Assembly (NCBI GenBank): GCA_039105265.1
Contig: JAPFFF010000052.1
Location: forward strand, 620,001-684,000
Direction of reading: 5' to 3'
Source of the DNA: Tritrichomonas musculus
Lineage: Eukaryota; Parabasalia; Tritrichomonadida; Tritrichomonadidae
DNA length: 64,000 nt
Every line of letters begins with the position of its first letter. Position 1 is the first letter of the stretch. The notes below the pieces were generated by a model. That model had not been told where the DNA came from. It did no database searches and saw only the letters and a list, made by a program, of their open reading frames with translations. A program made the translations under genes and the position numbers. Of the stretch, positions 40,143-48,987 are shown piece after piece.

Positions 40143-40676
40143 TTATACAACAACATATTTCAAACAAAGATGATAAACATTAACTAAATCATTAAATTCT
40201 TTGTTATAAACTTGTTTGAAATCTGTTACCATTTCACCATCTTCATTAATTATTTTTATTGCTTCAATTTTTCGAATAGGTGATGCTTTAGATGCACAAC
40301 ATTTAATATCTTCATCAATATAAATTTCTACAGATGAACAATTTTTACCTAATATAGTTTTGATTATTTCTTGTAAACTTGTAATTGGTATAATAATACA
40401 ATTTTTAGATATTAAATTCGAAATTAAAGCTTTATCTTGATCTAATAAAATTTTTGCATATGTTTCTAAAATTAAATATTTAACATCTTTTTCAATTTCA
40501 TTATTTTTGATATCAGGTAATTCAATTTCACGAGTTATAACAATATCTTCTTTCCCATCATCTCTTTTATTAATTATTATATTATTTGTTAAGTTGTTTG
40601 TACTTTGACTAGCTGCTGAAGGCTCTAACGAAATATTAGCATTTACTCCTGCATTCGCTGCTCTTTTCTTAATCAT
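40143..40676 (-). CDS. Unknown Polinton protein, 177 residues
   Basis: It starts MIKKRAANAGVNANISLEPS, a basic and then Ser/Asn-rich flexible N-terminus, followed from about residue 45 by a compact mixed alpha/beta region with two cysteines (KNCSSVEIYIDEDIKCCASK). No family recognised. It ends 11 bp from the convergent fibre gene and begins the minus-strand block of structural or DNA-binding proteins. A virion role is possible from position only. Confidence 0.6.
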   Translation of the reverse strand: MIKKRAANAGVNANISLEPSAASQSTNNLTNNIIINKRDDGKEDIVITREIELPDIKNNEIEKDVKYLILETYAKILLDQDKALISNLISKNCIIIPITSLQEIIKTILGKNCSSVEIYIDEDIKCCASKASPIRKIEAIKIINEDGEMVTDFKQVYNKEFNDLVNVYHLCLKYVVV

Positions 40677-40696
40677 TTTTGAGTTTCTGAAAAAAT

Positions 40697-40963
40697 TTAT
40701 GAAATTTGAAAATACTTTTTGATGACTAATGTGCGATCTAATGTTTGTTTCATCCTAAATATAATATCTTCAAGTTCATTAAAATCTGTTTCTATTTCTT
40801 TTTCTATAACACTTATATTCTTTGAAATATTCATACATTCACAAGATTCAGTAAAACTATCTGTTTTCATAAATGTATCAAATAATTCACTTTTGATTTC
40901 ACTAAATAAATGTCTTAATTCTTGTCTATCGTCCTTTAAAGCTTTTGGTAATGATAAAGTCAT
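40697..40963 (-). CDS. Small helical protein, 88 residues
   Basis: Taken from the ATG at 40963 (MTLSLPKALKDDRQELRHLF); a longer in-frame ATG at 40993 is less likely because it would overlap the divergent frame at 40987. The protein is charged and helical with heptad spacing in its second half (ISVIEKEIETDFNELEDIIF), so a small coiled coil. It lies between two other minus-strand genes with short gaps. Function unknown. Confidence 0.55.
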   Translation of the reverse strand: MTLSLPKALKDDRQELRHLFSEIKSELFDTFMKTDSFTESCECMNISKNISVIEKEIETDFNELEDIIFRMKQTLDRTLVIKKYFQIS

Positions 40964-40986
40964 TTTTTTAAAAATAAATAAAAAGA

Positions 40987-41097
40987 ATGGCATTTGGAAG
41001 TTTTAATAAAAAAATTAGTGCTAAACCAGCAGTCTTATTAAATCCAAGAAAAGATCCAAATATTATTAATAAGCCAATATTTCAACCTTTATCTTGA
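40987..41097 (+). CDS. Possible 36-residue peptide
   Basis: A short plus-strand frame starts MAFGSFNKKISAKPAVLLNP and ends before 41098. The opening MAFG resembles that of the amphipathic protein at 29316-29582, and its 3' end overlaps the convergent 41082-41318 gene by 16 bp, the same packing as other convergent pairs here. At this length it could still be chance. Confidence 0.3.
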   Translation: MAFGSFNKKISAKPAVLLNPRKDPNIINKPIFQPLS

Positions 41098-41318
41098 TTT
41101 CTAAAATCATGAAATCGAATTGGTCCTATTGGATGAAGTGTTTTTTTGGGATATATTTTTTGTATTTCTTTTCGAAGATTTCTATTTTCATTCTTTGGAA
41201 AATACATCAATGCCAATGAACCTTTTTCATCAAGAAGAAACGGTTTTCTAGAACCATCATCGTCAATAACCCAAATTATTTTCCACTTTGACTTGTGTAC
41301 ATATCGTTGACCTTTCAT
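41082..41318 (-). CDS. Small basic protein, 78 residues
   Basis: It starts MKGQRYVHKSKWKIIWVIDD and has a compact tryptophan- and glycine-containing N-terminal half (beta hairpin-like) followed by a basic region (NENRNLRKEIQKIYPKKTLH). A nucleic-acid-binding role is plausible given its charge and the neighbouring lysine-rich genes, but no family is recognised. Confidence 0.5.
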   Translation of the reverse strand: MKGQRYVHKSKWKIIWVIDDDGSRKPFLLDEKGSLALMYFPKNENRNLRKEIQKIYPKKTLHPIGPIRFHDFRNQDKG

Positions 41319-41880
41319 TTATTTTTTTGGTCGACCAGATTGCCCTTTAACCGTTTTATCTAAATCTTTTAATTGTTTGATAGTTGCACCTTCAGGAATT
41401 GGAATTCCTTTCCTTTCTAATTTCTTGACCATCTCATTATATATCTCATCTTTGGACCTCCATTTTCCTTTTTGTTTTGGTTTTTGTTTTTGTTTTGGTG
41501 GATCAGTTGAATTGGTTATTCTCAGATCATCTTCAATTGGAACATAATTATAATCAATTTCGACTATTGGTTCTTGTTTTGGTAATTCAGATGGTGGATT
41601 ATCAAAATAATTATCTTCAAAATCAGATTGTGGATTATCGAAATAATTATCATAAAATTCAGGATTATCATCATATTGAGTTCTTAACGGTGACTCTTTT
41701 TGAACCGTTTTTGTTGGTTTTATTGAATCTTGAATAATATTTTGTTTGAATTTCTCACTATTTGGAAGAGTTGTAATAACTTGTTTTTGTTTTTGTTTTG
41801 GTTCTGGTTTTTGTATTGGAAGATTTACATGAACTACGTTAGGTAAATTTATTTTTTTCGGTTCATATTTCTTTGTGATT
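41319..41880 (-). other. Coding-like stretch rich in Lys, Gln and Pro
   Basis: The minus strand stays open through this stretch and its composition is clearly protein-like: KPEPKQKQKQ near the beginning, two DNYFDNP repeats in the middle, and a C-terminal helical segment resembling the SAP-like units of its neighbours (DEIYNEMVKKLERKGIPIPE). I assign no start and give no product beyond this. It belongs to the element's block of basic proteins and may be one of its broken parts. Confidence 0.4.
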
Positions 41881-43513
41881 ATTCTGTTCCTGGAATTTTT
41901 TTTTCCCCATTTAATCTTTTCATTATTGTTTGAGCATATTGTGATCGATTAGATAACGGAGGTCTTTGAGTTTGAGTACCAACTGCATCATTTGTTTCTG
42001 TTATTGGTGGATTGGGTTCGCTAACGCTCACTGGTGGTGGAGGTGGAGGAATGGGTGTTCCTACTGCCTCATTTGTTTCGGTTATTGGTTTTTGTTTTCT
42101 TTCTCTCTTTTTATATACTAGATTATTTGATTCAATTAATTCAATAATATCTTTTCTTTTCATTGTTTCATTAAAATCAATACCATTTCTTCTTAACAAT
42201 CTTCGAAGACTATCAATTTTAATTCCTTTATATTTTTCTCTCAATTCTTGATTTCTTTGTTTTGCTTCAGATAGCGGTTTTCTCGGTTTTGGCTCATTTT
42301 CTTTCGCCTTTTTCGGTTTTGGTTTTCTCTGTTGTTTTTGTTTTGGCATGGTTATTCCATTATCTTTACATTGCTTAATTAATTCTTGTTTCGATAAATT
42401 AAAATTGACAAAATATCCATTTTGATTCAATAAATCAAACAAATCATTTTTACTCAATGAGTCCCATTTTTGAGAATTCTTTTTTGTTTGTTTCTTCTCT
42501 TTCGCATCAACAAAATCTTTTGCTCTAGGAACATTTGCTCTTGTCTTCGTCTTTTTTACTTCTTTACCAAATTTCCCTTTTGCTATATCATACATTGTTT
42601 GAACTAAATCCATTCTTGTTGCATCTGGTGGAATTGGATTAAGTTGAATTTTTTGAAATTTTTTTGATTGAATTGTATTAAATAAAGTTCCATAAGATAA
42701 ATATCGATATTTACCTTTTTGAATACAATCTGCTTCATGTAACCAGATATTTAATTTTTCGTCATCTGTATTGTTATCTACATTATATCCTAATTTTTGT
42801 AATTTTTCAATTCTTTTAGCTTTTGGTATTTCACCATATTTAGCTATCATTTTATTTATTTTATCTAATCTTTTCTTCTCTTTCGCATCAACAAAATCTT
42901 TTGCTCTAGGAACATTTGCTCTTGTTCTTTTTGGCTTTGGCTCATTTTCTTTCGCCTTTTTTGGCTTTGGCTCATTTTCTTTCGCCTTTTTTGGCTTTGG
43001 CTCATTTTCTTTCGCCTTTTTTGGCTTTGGCTCATTTTCTTTCGCCTTTTTTGGCTTTGGCTCATTTTCTTTCGCCTTTTTTGGCTTTGGCTCATTTTCT
43101 TTCGCCTTTTTTGGCTTTGGCTCATTTTCTTTCGACTGTAACTGTGGTGGAATTCCTCCTTTGAGTACCCATTCCATCTTCTCTTGTTTTTTCTCTCCTG
43201 CTTTCTTTTTTCGTTTCCAAGCTAATGCTGCATTCAGGTCATCAGAATGAGCTTTTTTGACTTCTTGAGCTACAATTTTTGTTCCTTTTTTCCTTTTTGC
43301 CCATTCTCTTGGAGTAAAAACATATTCATGAACTCCTTTGATTACATGAACCAAATTATCAACTGTTTTGATTCTATAATATCTATCGTCAGTAAAAGAA
43401 TAACTATCTCCTTTTCCAACATCTGTTCTCATTTTGGCATTTGATATTTGTTTCATTAATTTTTTCGCTTCTGGTGTTGTATTTGATCGTTTTGTATTTA
43501 CTTTTTTTGACAT
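41879..43513 (-). CDS. Lysine-rich repeat protein with SAP-like modules, candidate core/DNA-condensing protein
   Basis: A 544-residue, very basic protein. After a globular N-terminal 100 residues, ENEPKPKKAK is repeated seven times in tandem (DNA 42929-43134, 30-bp unit), and the phrase ANVPRAKDFVDAKEKK occurs twice. Three or four short helical segments look like SAP/HeH modules (KNDLFDLLNQNGYFVNFNLS; IDSLRRLLRRNGIDFNETMK). The C-terminus is proline-rich. SAP-type helices bind DNA and the repeat resembles histone H1-like tails, so genome condensation in the particle is the likely role. The gene lies in a run of basic proteins at 41-44 kb. Confidence 0.65.
   Translation of the reverse strand: MSKKVNTKRSNTTPEAKKLMKQISNAKMRTDVGKGDSYSFTDDRYYRIKTVDNLVHVIKGVHEYVFTPREWAKRKKGTKIVAQEVKKAHSDDLNAALAWKRKKKAGEKKQEKMEWVLKGGIPPQLQSKENEPKPKKAKENEPKPKKAKENEPKPKKAKENEPKPKKAKENEPKPKKAKENEPKPKKAKENEPKPKRTRANVPRAKDFVDAKEKKRLDKINKMIAKYGEIPKAKRIEKLQKLGYNVDNNTDDEKLNIWLHEADCIQKGKYRYLSYGTLFNTIQSKKFQKIQLNPIPPDATRMDLVQTMYDIAKGKFGKEVKKTKTRANVPRAKDFVDAKEKKQTKKNSQKWDSLSKNDLFDLLNQNGYFVNFNLSKQELIKQCKDNGITMPKQKQQRKPKPKKAKENEPKPRKPLSEAKQRNQELREKYKGIKIDSLRRLLRRNGIDFNETMKRKDIIELIESNNLVYKKRERKQKPITETNEAVGTPIPPPPPPVSVSEPNPPITETNDAVGTQTQRPPLSNRSQYAQTIMKRLNGEKKIPGTE
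42929..43134 (-). repeat. 30-bp tandem repeat inside a coding region
   Basis: About seven near-perfect 30-bp units (TTTTGGCTTTGGCTCATTTT plus TTCTTTCGCC) encode the ENEPKPKKAK decapeptide array. The very low divergence between units suggests recent expansion. Confidence 0.9.
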
Positions 43514-43542
43514 TTATACTTGTAAAAATAATTATGATTTAT

Positions 43543-44067
43543 TTATTTTTCTTTTGGGCCATAATAAAGTCTTGCAACTCTATTTGGTCTTGTCTTATGT
43601 GTTTTTCCTTTATCTGATCTTGTTTTTCTTGGTTTTCCACTTTTCGTCATTTTTGGTGCCTTTGGTGCCTTTGGTGGTTTTGCACTTGCTCTTTTTGGAT
43701 TTGTATATCCTGTTTTAGCCCAACGTTGAATAAGATTTTCTAATTTTTCCTTGGTATAAGTTGGTTCAATACGAATTTTTTGGGCCAAACAGAAAGCTTG
43801 CAATTCTTCTTTTGATCTATGAGATAAATCCATTGCTGCTGCTGCTTGACGTCTTTTTGGTGCAGCTGTGGTTTTTTTCTTAACTGTCCCTGCTTTCTTA
43901 TTTATAGGTTTAAATTTAGGTAGTGGTGGCCCTTGTTTTTTCTTTACTGTTCCTGCTTTCTTATTTATAGGTTTAAATTTAGGTAGTGGTGGTCCTTTTG
44001 CTGCTGCACCTGCTTCTGCTGCTGCTCCAACTGCCTCGACAACTTTCTTTACTGCATTTTCTGACAT
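43543..44067 (-). CDS. Basic Ala/Pro/Lys-rich protein with SAP-like module
   Basis: A 174-residue protein. An alanine-rich helical start (MSENAVKKVVEAVGAAAEAG) is followed by two copies of GPPLPKFKPINKKAGTVKKK. A SAP-like helix pair follows (LSHRSKEELQAFCLAQKIRI, then YTKEKLENLIQRW), and then a long basic tail with APKAPKM and RSDKGKTHKTRPNR. It resembles viral core proteins or histone-like proteins that condense DNA. It is adjacent to two other basic genes on the same strand. Confidence 0.65.
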   Translation of the reverse strand: MSENAVKKVVEAVGAAAEAGAAAKGPPLPKFKPINKKAGTVKKKQGPPLPKFKPINKKAGTVKKKTTAAPKRRQAAAAMDLSHRSKEELQAFCLAQKIRIEPTYTKEKLENLIQRWAKTGYTNPKRASAKPPKAPKAPKMTKSGKPRKTRSDKGKTHKTRPNRVARLYYGPKEK

Positions 44068-44123
44068 TGTTTATTTTTGATTTTTCATTAAATTATCAAA
44101 AAATAAAAATATTTTTTCTTTTT

Positions 44124-44297
44124 TTATCTTTTTCTTGTTCTTTTTACTCCTGATCTTTTGATTCCTTTATTTGATCTCGCTTTTCTTGGTGTTGTTGTTG
44201 TTTTTCGTGTTGGTTTGCTTCTTTTTCTTATTTGTTTTTCGATTAAATACAATAATTCTGGCGGGATTTTTGACATTTTCGTTCTTTTTGGTGGCAT
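44124..44297 (-). CDS. 57-residue arginine/lysine-rich peptide, core-peptide-like
   Basis: A short frame starts MPPKRTKMSKIPPELLYLIE and continues with a helix and an extremely basic tail (KPTRKTTTTPRKARSNKGIK, then RSGVKRTRKR). The composition recalls the small DNA-condensing core peptides of adenoviruses (mu/pX) and protamines. It is the third member of the basic protein cluster on this strand. A second ATG seven codons in is an alternative start. Confidence 0.6.
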   Translation of the reverse strand: MPPKRTKMSKIPPELLYLIEKQIRKRSKPTRKTTTTPRKARSNKGIKRSGVKRTRKR

Positions 44298-44390
44298 TTT
44301 TGATTTTGCAAAATTCTAGAAAAAGTTCACATCAAACCTATTTCCAACTCTAACTTCTCTAATATAAATTGCTCTAACATATTAATGAGT

Positions 44391-44717
44391 TCATTCTTGA
44401 TGTAATTCATTTTCTATCTCATTAAAATCTTCTTCATTTTCATTTTCCTCTTCTCCATTTTCAGGATCTTCAAAAGTTTTATTTAAGTTATCAACACTCT
44501 TTGATTTTGTTATTTTTCTATTTCCTCCTTTCAAATGTGGTCTTGATGGCCTATCTTTTTTCATCCAATCTGACCACCTTACTGAAAATTCATTACCTTC
44601 ATATAAATAATGAATACGAATATCTCCTCTTTTGTAATCATCTAATAATATACAATTTTCTTTAGCCATTTCTTCTCTCACTTTTTGAGTATTCCAACGG
44701 ATCCTAGTCTTTGTCAT
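44391..44717 (-). CDS. Small protein with SDW motif, unknown
   Basis: A 108-residue protein from the ATG at 44717 (MTKTRIRWNTQKVREEMAKE). A compact basic alpha/beta part (DIRIHYLYEGNEFSVRWSDW) is followed by an acidic low-complexity tail (ENGEEENENEEDFNEIENEL). The first part loosely resembles the small DNA-binding repeats found beside HNH-type nucleases in phages and large viruses; this is a weak resemblance. It lies between the basic core cluster and the membrane protein at 44774. Confidence 0.5.
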   Translation of the reverse strand: MTKTRIRWNTQKVREEMAKENCILLDDYKRGDIRIHYLYEGNEFSVRWSDWMKKDRPSRPHLKGGNRKITKSKSVDNLNKTFEDPENGEEENENEEDFNEIENELHQE

Positions 44718-44773
44718 ATATTTTTGAGACAAAATAAAAAATTAAAAAAATTAAAAAAGCTTATTGTTTATTC

Positions 44774-45034
44774 TCAAAGATCAAAGTCATGGGGGTTATT
44801 TTTGATGTACTCTTGGATTCTTTCTTTCATTTTCTTGATTCTCTCTTCCACACTTTGAAGACTTTCCTTTTTCTTAAAAATGAAATGCTCGCTACCTCGA
44901 ATCGCTTCTCGAAGTTCTCTGGCTTCCCTATTCATATCATTTAAATCATGTAGATATTTGAAAAAATCTTCCTTCGAAGGATGGAGATTTGACAAAGCAT
45001 CAATTATTGGTAACAATATTAATACAAATAACAT
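44774..45034 (-). CDS. Membrane-anchored coiled-coil protein
   Basis: Start placed at the ATG at 45034, since the DNA above it is the shared promoter (CCGTTTTCATTTTTTATTT before the ATG). The 86-residue product begins MLFVLILLPIIDALSNLHPS, a signal peptide or anchor, followed by a charged helical stalk (RELREAIRGSEHFIFKKKES and VEERIKKMKERIQEYIKNN). It is a likely membrane-associated small protein. It is divergent from the 55-residue membrane protein at 45085. Confidence 0.65.
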   Translation of the reverse strand: MLFVLILLPIIDALSNLHPSKEDFFKYLHDLNDMNREARELREAIRGSEHFIFKKKESLQSVEERIKKMKERIQEYIKNNPHDFDL

Positions 45035-45084
45035 AAATAAAAAATGAAAACGGTTAGATCGGTTTTGACAGACCATTTTTTTAA
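45035..45084. promoter_or_regulatory. Divergent promoter with CGGTTTTGACA box
   Basis: The box CGGTTTTGACA lies at 45060-45070 and a second AACGGTT at 45049-45055. On the minus side AACCGTTTTCATTTTTT precedes the ATG at 45034. On the plus side GACCATTTTTTTAA precedes the ATG at 45085. Confidence 0.7.
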
Positions 45085-45252
45085 ATGTCTGAACCTTTAA
45101 TTGATCAATCTCAAAGTGAAAGAATTGACCACAACGATGATTATTGTTGTGATTCTCCACCTCCGAATTGGTGTTTATGGATTGTTGTTATGATCGTAAT
45201 TATTAACATTTGCTTGAACCTTCTCTACTTTTGGTTAAATATATTGGGTTAG
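45085..45252 (+). CDS. 55-residue membrane protein
   Basis: It starts MSEPLIDQSQSERIDHNDDY, an acidic soluble head, then a Cys/Pro patch (CCDSPPPNWC) and one hydrophobic helix of about 20 residues (LWIVVMIVIINICLNLLYFW). Likely a tail-anchored or type II membrane protein. It shares a divergent promoter with the 44774-45034 gene and ends 11 bp from the convergent polymerase gene. Confidence 0.6.
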   Translation: MSEPLIDQSQSERIDHNDDYCCDSPPPNWCLWIVVMIVIINICLNLLYFWLNILG

Positions 45253-45262
45253 TAAACAATCA

Positions 45263-48200
45263 TTAATATTCAAAATATTTTTCTCTCTTTCCTTCTTTAT
45301 ATGGTGTTGATATTCTTCTTTTGAATTCATTTAAGGTTGATACAGTCATATTTTTATTCATTTGGAAACATGGTTGACCTTTTGTAAGATCAAATGTTTG
45401 TTGATTCCCTTCGTATAAATATTTATATAATTTCATTGGATCATTATCAAATTCATTCTTATAAGCATATTTAATAGATTGTTCAGTTAATCCTTTCCCA
45501 CGAGTCATATAATCAATTTCACCTGTAGAATCTTGTAACTTATCAATATACATCTTTTTCATCAAAAAGTATGATTCAATTGATTCTGGCATTTCTTTGT
45601 GACCATTTATAGTTGGAAAATCTGAATGGAATTGACCTAAATATTTACCTATGAGTTCTCGATTATATTTTTCTTTATAAGCTTTTTGTAATTTTGGTAA
45701 ATCATTTATTTCAATATGCATTGAATCAGTATCCTGATAATAAATATGGCAACCAATATCAAATGCAAGACACATCACTTCATTCATGATTCTTTTTGAC
45801 ATACTTAATACATGAATACCTAATAATGAAAAATTAAAATGTTTATCAATTGGTCTCAATATTCTAACAGCATGCATATTATTTTGTAATTCAATATCTT
45901 CAACAATTTTGTTATAATTTTTGATCCAATAATTATCTAAAGTATCTTGATCATTAATGTATTTAAAATCTTTTTCAATAGGTCTTTCAATAGTTTTACC
46001 ATAACAACTATTCATAATTAATTTATATAAATTTTGTAAAGGATTGTCTTGACTTTTATATTCTAATCTTTTCTCAAATATTTTTTGAATTTCTTTTTGG
46101 ATATGATATTCTCTTTTTCCAGGCCAATAATAACCTCTAATTAATTCGAAATCTATTTTTTGAAATTCAATGAGATCTTCTAAATAAATATTATCGACAA
46201 TCATTTTGAAAGGTTTATCGAATTTATCATCATTAAGGTTACCATCTTTTGTTTTCTTAACGATTAATGGAAATGGATAATGTTTATGAATTCCAGTAAC
46301 TAAAATTTCTACTATATATGCACCTTGTTTTGATAAAAATTCATAATTTAATTCAGTTTTGGATATTACTACTGGTTTTCCTTGAACGGTATATAATCTA
46401 TGAATTGCTGAAGGATATAAACTAACTGCGTCAAAATCTGCTAATTTTTCAGTGATATGCCACTTTTTGTTATAAGCAGTCATACATCTACCTCCATAAA
46501 CAGCATATGAACAAAATTTCCTAACAATTCCACCTACTGAATATAAATCATGACCATAATAAACTTTATGATTAAATACATCATTAGCTAAAGAAGAAAT
46601 TGAAATATATTTGAATGGATCGATTTTGAAATCTTGAATGAAACCTTGTCTAAATTTAACAAAACTTTCTCTTAATATTCGAACATCTTGATGACAATAA
46701 AATAATGCATATTTCCACATATCAAATTCATTATTACTTAAACGGCATCCCTTAATTTTGTTAATATTTGAACGAAATAATTGATAATCTTGTTCAGTCC
46801 ATGTTTTATCTTCTTCTTTACCTGCTTCATTAATTTGACCTTTATTTGTTCTTAATCTTTCAAATGTATAATATTTGTATGGGAAAATTTCTTTTTCACA
46901 AGGAATATTAAACATTAATGGTAGATTAGATAGCTTGCAAGAGAAAATTGGATAACTATCTTTAAATGTTATCTTTTTGTTCTCAAATTTCAAAGTCATA
47001 TTAAAACATTGATTTCCTTTAATAATTGATGATAATATTTTTATATTTTGATTATTGTTTTGTAAAATCATTCTAATATCATAAGCCAAATTATGAAAAT
47101 AACAAATTGAATCAGTAGGTAAATATTTCAATAGATTTATATTACATTTTTCACCTAAGAATTCTTTCTTAATTTTCCCATCTAATGAATGTAAACAACA
47201 TAAGAATGGAATATGAATTTTTGAACTTGTATCAGATTCAAAATCACAAAACCAATAAGAAGTTTCTACTTGTTTGATTATTTTTGTTTTTGGTTCAATT
47301 AATTTACAACAATATTCATCTTTATATTCTAATGTAGTATTTGAAATATCTTGATCAATTTCATTATAAAATATTGAATGTAATAAATGTTCTTGTGAAT
47401 AATTAATTGGAATGAAATAATTTTTCTTAAATAATTCTCTAATCAAGTTTGAAGAAGTTATAAATGATCTACCTTTTGTCCAATGATCTGTAATCCAATC
47501 TTTATTATATTTGTCTTCATCTAACTTTTCAATATTTTTGATATAATAATATGTAAATGGAGTCTTTTCTTCGATGAAATAATGTTTTTGATATACATTG
47601 AATTTATGAGTTCGTTCTGGTTCAGCTTTTTGTATACCCATATATGTTTTTCTTTTACCTTTATCCATTGAACGTACAGATTGTTTTTGAGCAACAGAAT
47701 TATCATCAATATAAGTTAAATTAAGATGAATATTAAATTCTTCACATAAATGATTAATACTACTTTGTGATAAATATCTATTTTGAATCCTTAATCTAAT
47801 TTGATTTAATAATGATTCTGAATAATTTCCAGTTTGTTGTAAAGCATAAATGAAACAACAATCATTTAATTCTTCTTTTATTTTCTTTGTCTTTTCATTA
47901 ATTAAACTATCAAATATTTGTAATCGAACGAGGTAATCAATTAATACTTTTGGACAACCAGGTTTTAATAAATATTTAAAGAATCCTCCATCGACTGTAT
48001 TTTTATGTTTTGGATGTTTTAATATACTAAATTTGATTTGAGAAAATAATGAAAATTCAGGTAATCTTTGACCTTCTAAATCATATTCCCAACCTGGATT
48101 CTTTTCAATTTGATAAATGAAATTCTCTTCTGTTAAATTCTTTAATAATTCTTCATAAGTTTTTCCATTTAAAGGTACAGAATGCCATTGACCTCCAACT

Positions 48201-48925
48201 GAATAAGATAATTTATATTTTTCTGTTGCAGCTAATTCACCTATTTCATTTTCAAATTTCTTTCTTAAGAATGGAAATAATTTCTTTCGACCATAATCAT
48301 TTAATTGTTCAAAATTAATTCTCCAATCAGTTGGTGAATCATTTAACATTTTTATATAACCATCAACAATTCTATCTTGATCATTTTCATTATTAATTTT
48401 CATGAATTGAATAAATGAATCATCTTTTGAATGAGGTCTAATTGAATTCTGAATATTTAAGAAATAAGGATCAGTTGTTCTTTTTGGTTCATATTCATTT
48501 GATTTTGGCTCAGGAGGTGGAACTAATTTTCTCAATGGTACATTTTGCTCACTAACGGGCATTAATTTTCTCAAAGGTACATTTGGTGGTGCATTTGCAA
48601 TTATTTCTTTCAATGATGATTTCTCTGGCTCACTGGCATTCGCACTAGGTGGGGGTTCAGTAAATTCTTTTTCTGGAGGAGGTTGATTTAAATATTGAGG
48701 GAGATTTGAATGAGTTAAACCTTTAACGAACCAAAATATTGAATCTCCATTCAATTTTCCATCGTAACCATTTTCTTTAACTTTTTGTATAATATACTCA
48801 TTTAATATTTCTTTACTCCGATCCCCATTCTTTTTAGAGAATTCTTTAAACGTTTCTTTACCATTCGTTAAGAGATTATAAATCTCCATTAATCTGTTAG
48901 GATTCGCTCTAATAGTTGTTGTCAT
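45263..48925 (-). CDS. polB: Protein-primed family B DNA polymerase (pPolB)
   Basis: A 1,220-residue replicative polymerase. Exonuclease motifs: WFCDFESD near residue 556, CYFHNLAYDIRM near 610, FYCHQDVRIL near 740. Polymerase motifs: DFDAVSLYPSAI near 830, LIMNSCYGKT near 970, YYQDTDSMHIE near 1060. This is the Polinton type, which starts synthesis from a protein bound to each end; the terminal protein may lie in the long N-terminal region but is not identified. Residues 350-450 carry DCCFIYALQQTG and KHYFIEEKTPFTYYYI, a Cys...His arrangement reminiscent of OTU/papain-like folds. The N-terminal 150 residues have proline-rich repeats (NVPLRKL). The start follows a TGTCAAAACCG promoter. Confidence 0.95.
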   Translation of the reverse strand: MTTTIRANPNRLMEIYNLLTNGKETFKEFSKKNGDRSKEILNEYIIQKVKENGYDGKLNGDSIFWFVKGLTHSNLPQYLNQPPPEKEFTEPPPSANASEPEKSSLKEIIANAPPNVPLRKLMPVSEQNVPLRKLVPPPEPKSNEYEPKRTTDPYFLNIQNSIRPHSKDDSFIQFMKINNENDQDRIVDGYIKMLNDSPTDWRINFEQLNDYGRKKLFPFLRKKFENEIGELAATEKYKLSYSVGGQWHSVPLNGKTYEELLKNLTEENFIYQIEKNPGWEYDLEGQRLPEFSLFSQIKFSILKHPKHKNTVDGGFFKYLLKPGCPKVLIDYLVRLQIFDSLINEKTKKIKEELNDCCFIYALQQTGNYSESLLNQIRLRIQNRYLSQSSINHLCEEFNIHLNLTYIDDNSVAQKQSVRSMDKGKRKTYMGIQKAEPERTHKFNVYQKHYFIEEKTPFTYYYIKNIEKLDEDKYNKDWITDHWTKGRSFITSSNLIRELFKKNYFIPINYSQEHLLHSIFYNEIDQDISNTTLEYKDEYCCKLIEPKTKIIKQVETSYWFCDFESDTSSKIHIPFLCCLHSLDGKIKKEFLGEKCNINLLKYLPTDSICYFHNLAYDIRMILQNNNQNIKILSSIIKGNQCFNMTLKFENKKITFKDSYPIFSCKLSNLPLMFNIPCEKEIFPYKYYTFERLRTNKGQINEAGKEEDKTWTEQDYQLFRSNINKIKGCRLSNNEFDMWKYALFYCHQDVRILRESFVKFRQGFIQDFKIDPFKYISISSLANDVFNHKVYYGHDLYSVGGIVRKFCSYAVYGGRCMTAYNKKWHITEKLADFDAVSLYPSAIHRLYTVQGKPVVISKTELNYEFLSKQGAYIVEILVTGIHKHYPFPLIVKKTKDGNLNDDKFDKPFKMIVDNIYLEDLIEFQKIDFELIRGYYWPGKREYHIQKEIQKIFEKRLEYKSQDNPLQNLYKLIMNSCYGKTIERPIEKDFKYINDQDTLDNYWIKNYNKIVEDIELQNNMHAVRILRPIDKHFNFSLLGIHVLSMSKRIMNEVMCLAFDIGCHIYYQDTDSMHIEINDLPKLQKAYKEKYNRELIGKYLGQFHSDFPTINGHKEMPESIESYFLMKKMYIDKLQDSTGEIDYMTRGKGLTEQSIKYAYKNEFDNDPMKLYKYLYEGNQQTFDLTKGQPCFQMNKNMTVSTLNEFKRRISTPYKEGKREKYFEY

Positions 48926-48987
48926 GTTAACTTTCTTTTACAATAAAAATAATGGTCTGTCAAAACCGTTAATTAAAAAGAAAATGT
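48926..48987 (-). promoter_or_regulatory. Promoter of the polymerase gene
   Basis: The shared box TGTCAAAACCG (reverse complement of the active orientation) lies at 48958-48968, about 35 bp upstream of the polymerase ATG. On the minus strand it reads AACGGTTTTGACAGACCATT followed by an A/T stretch. Confidence 0.65.

Noticed and set aside
42929-43134. Regular 30-bp repeats considered as a CRISPR array
   Set aside because: There are no spacers between units, the repeat lies within a coding frame, and the organism is a eukaryote.
42771-43250. Phe/Ser-rich frames opposite the lysine-rich repeat gene, resembling membrane proteins
   Set aside because: They are the complement of the ENEPKPKKAK repeat and have no promoter; the minus-strand gene explains the sequence.
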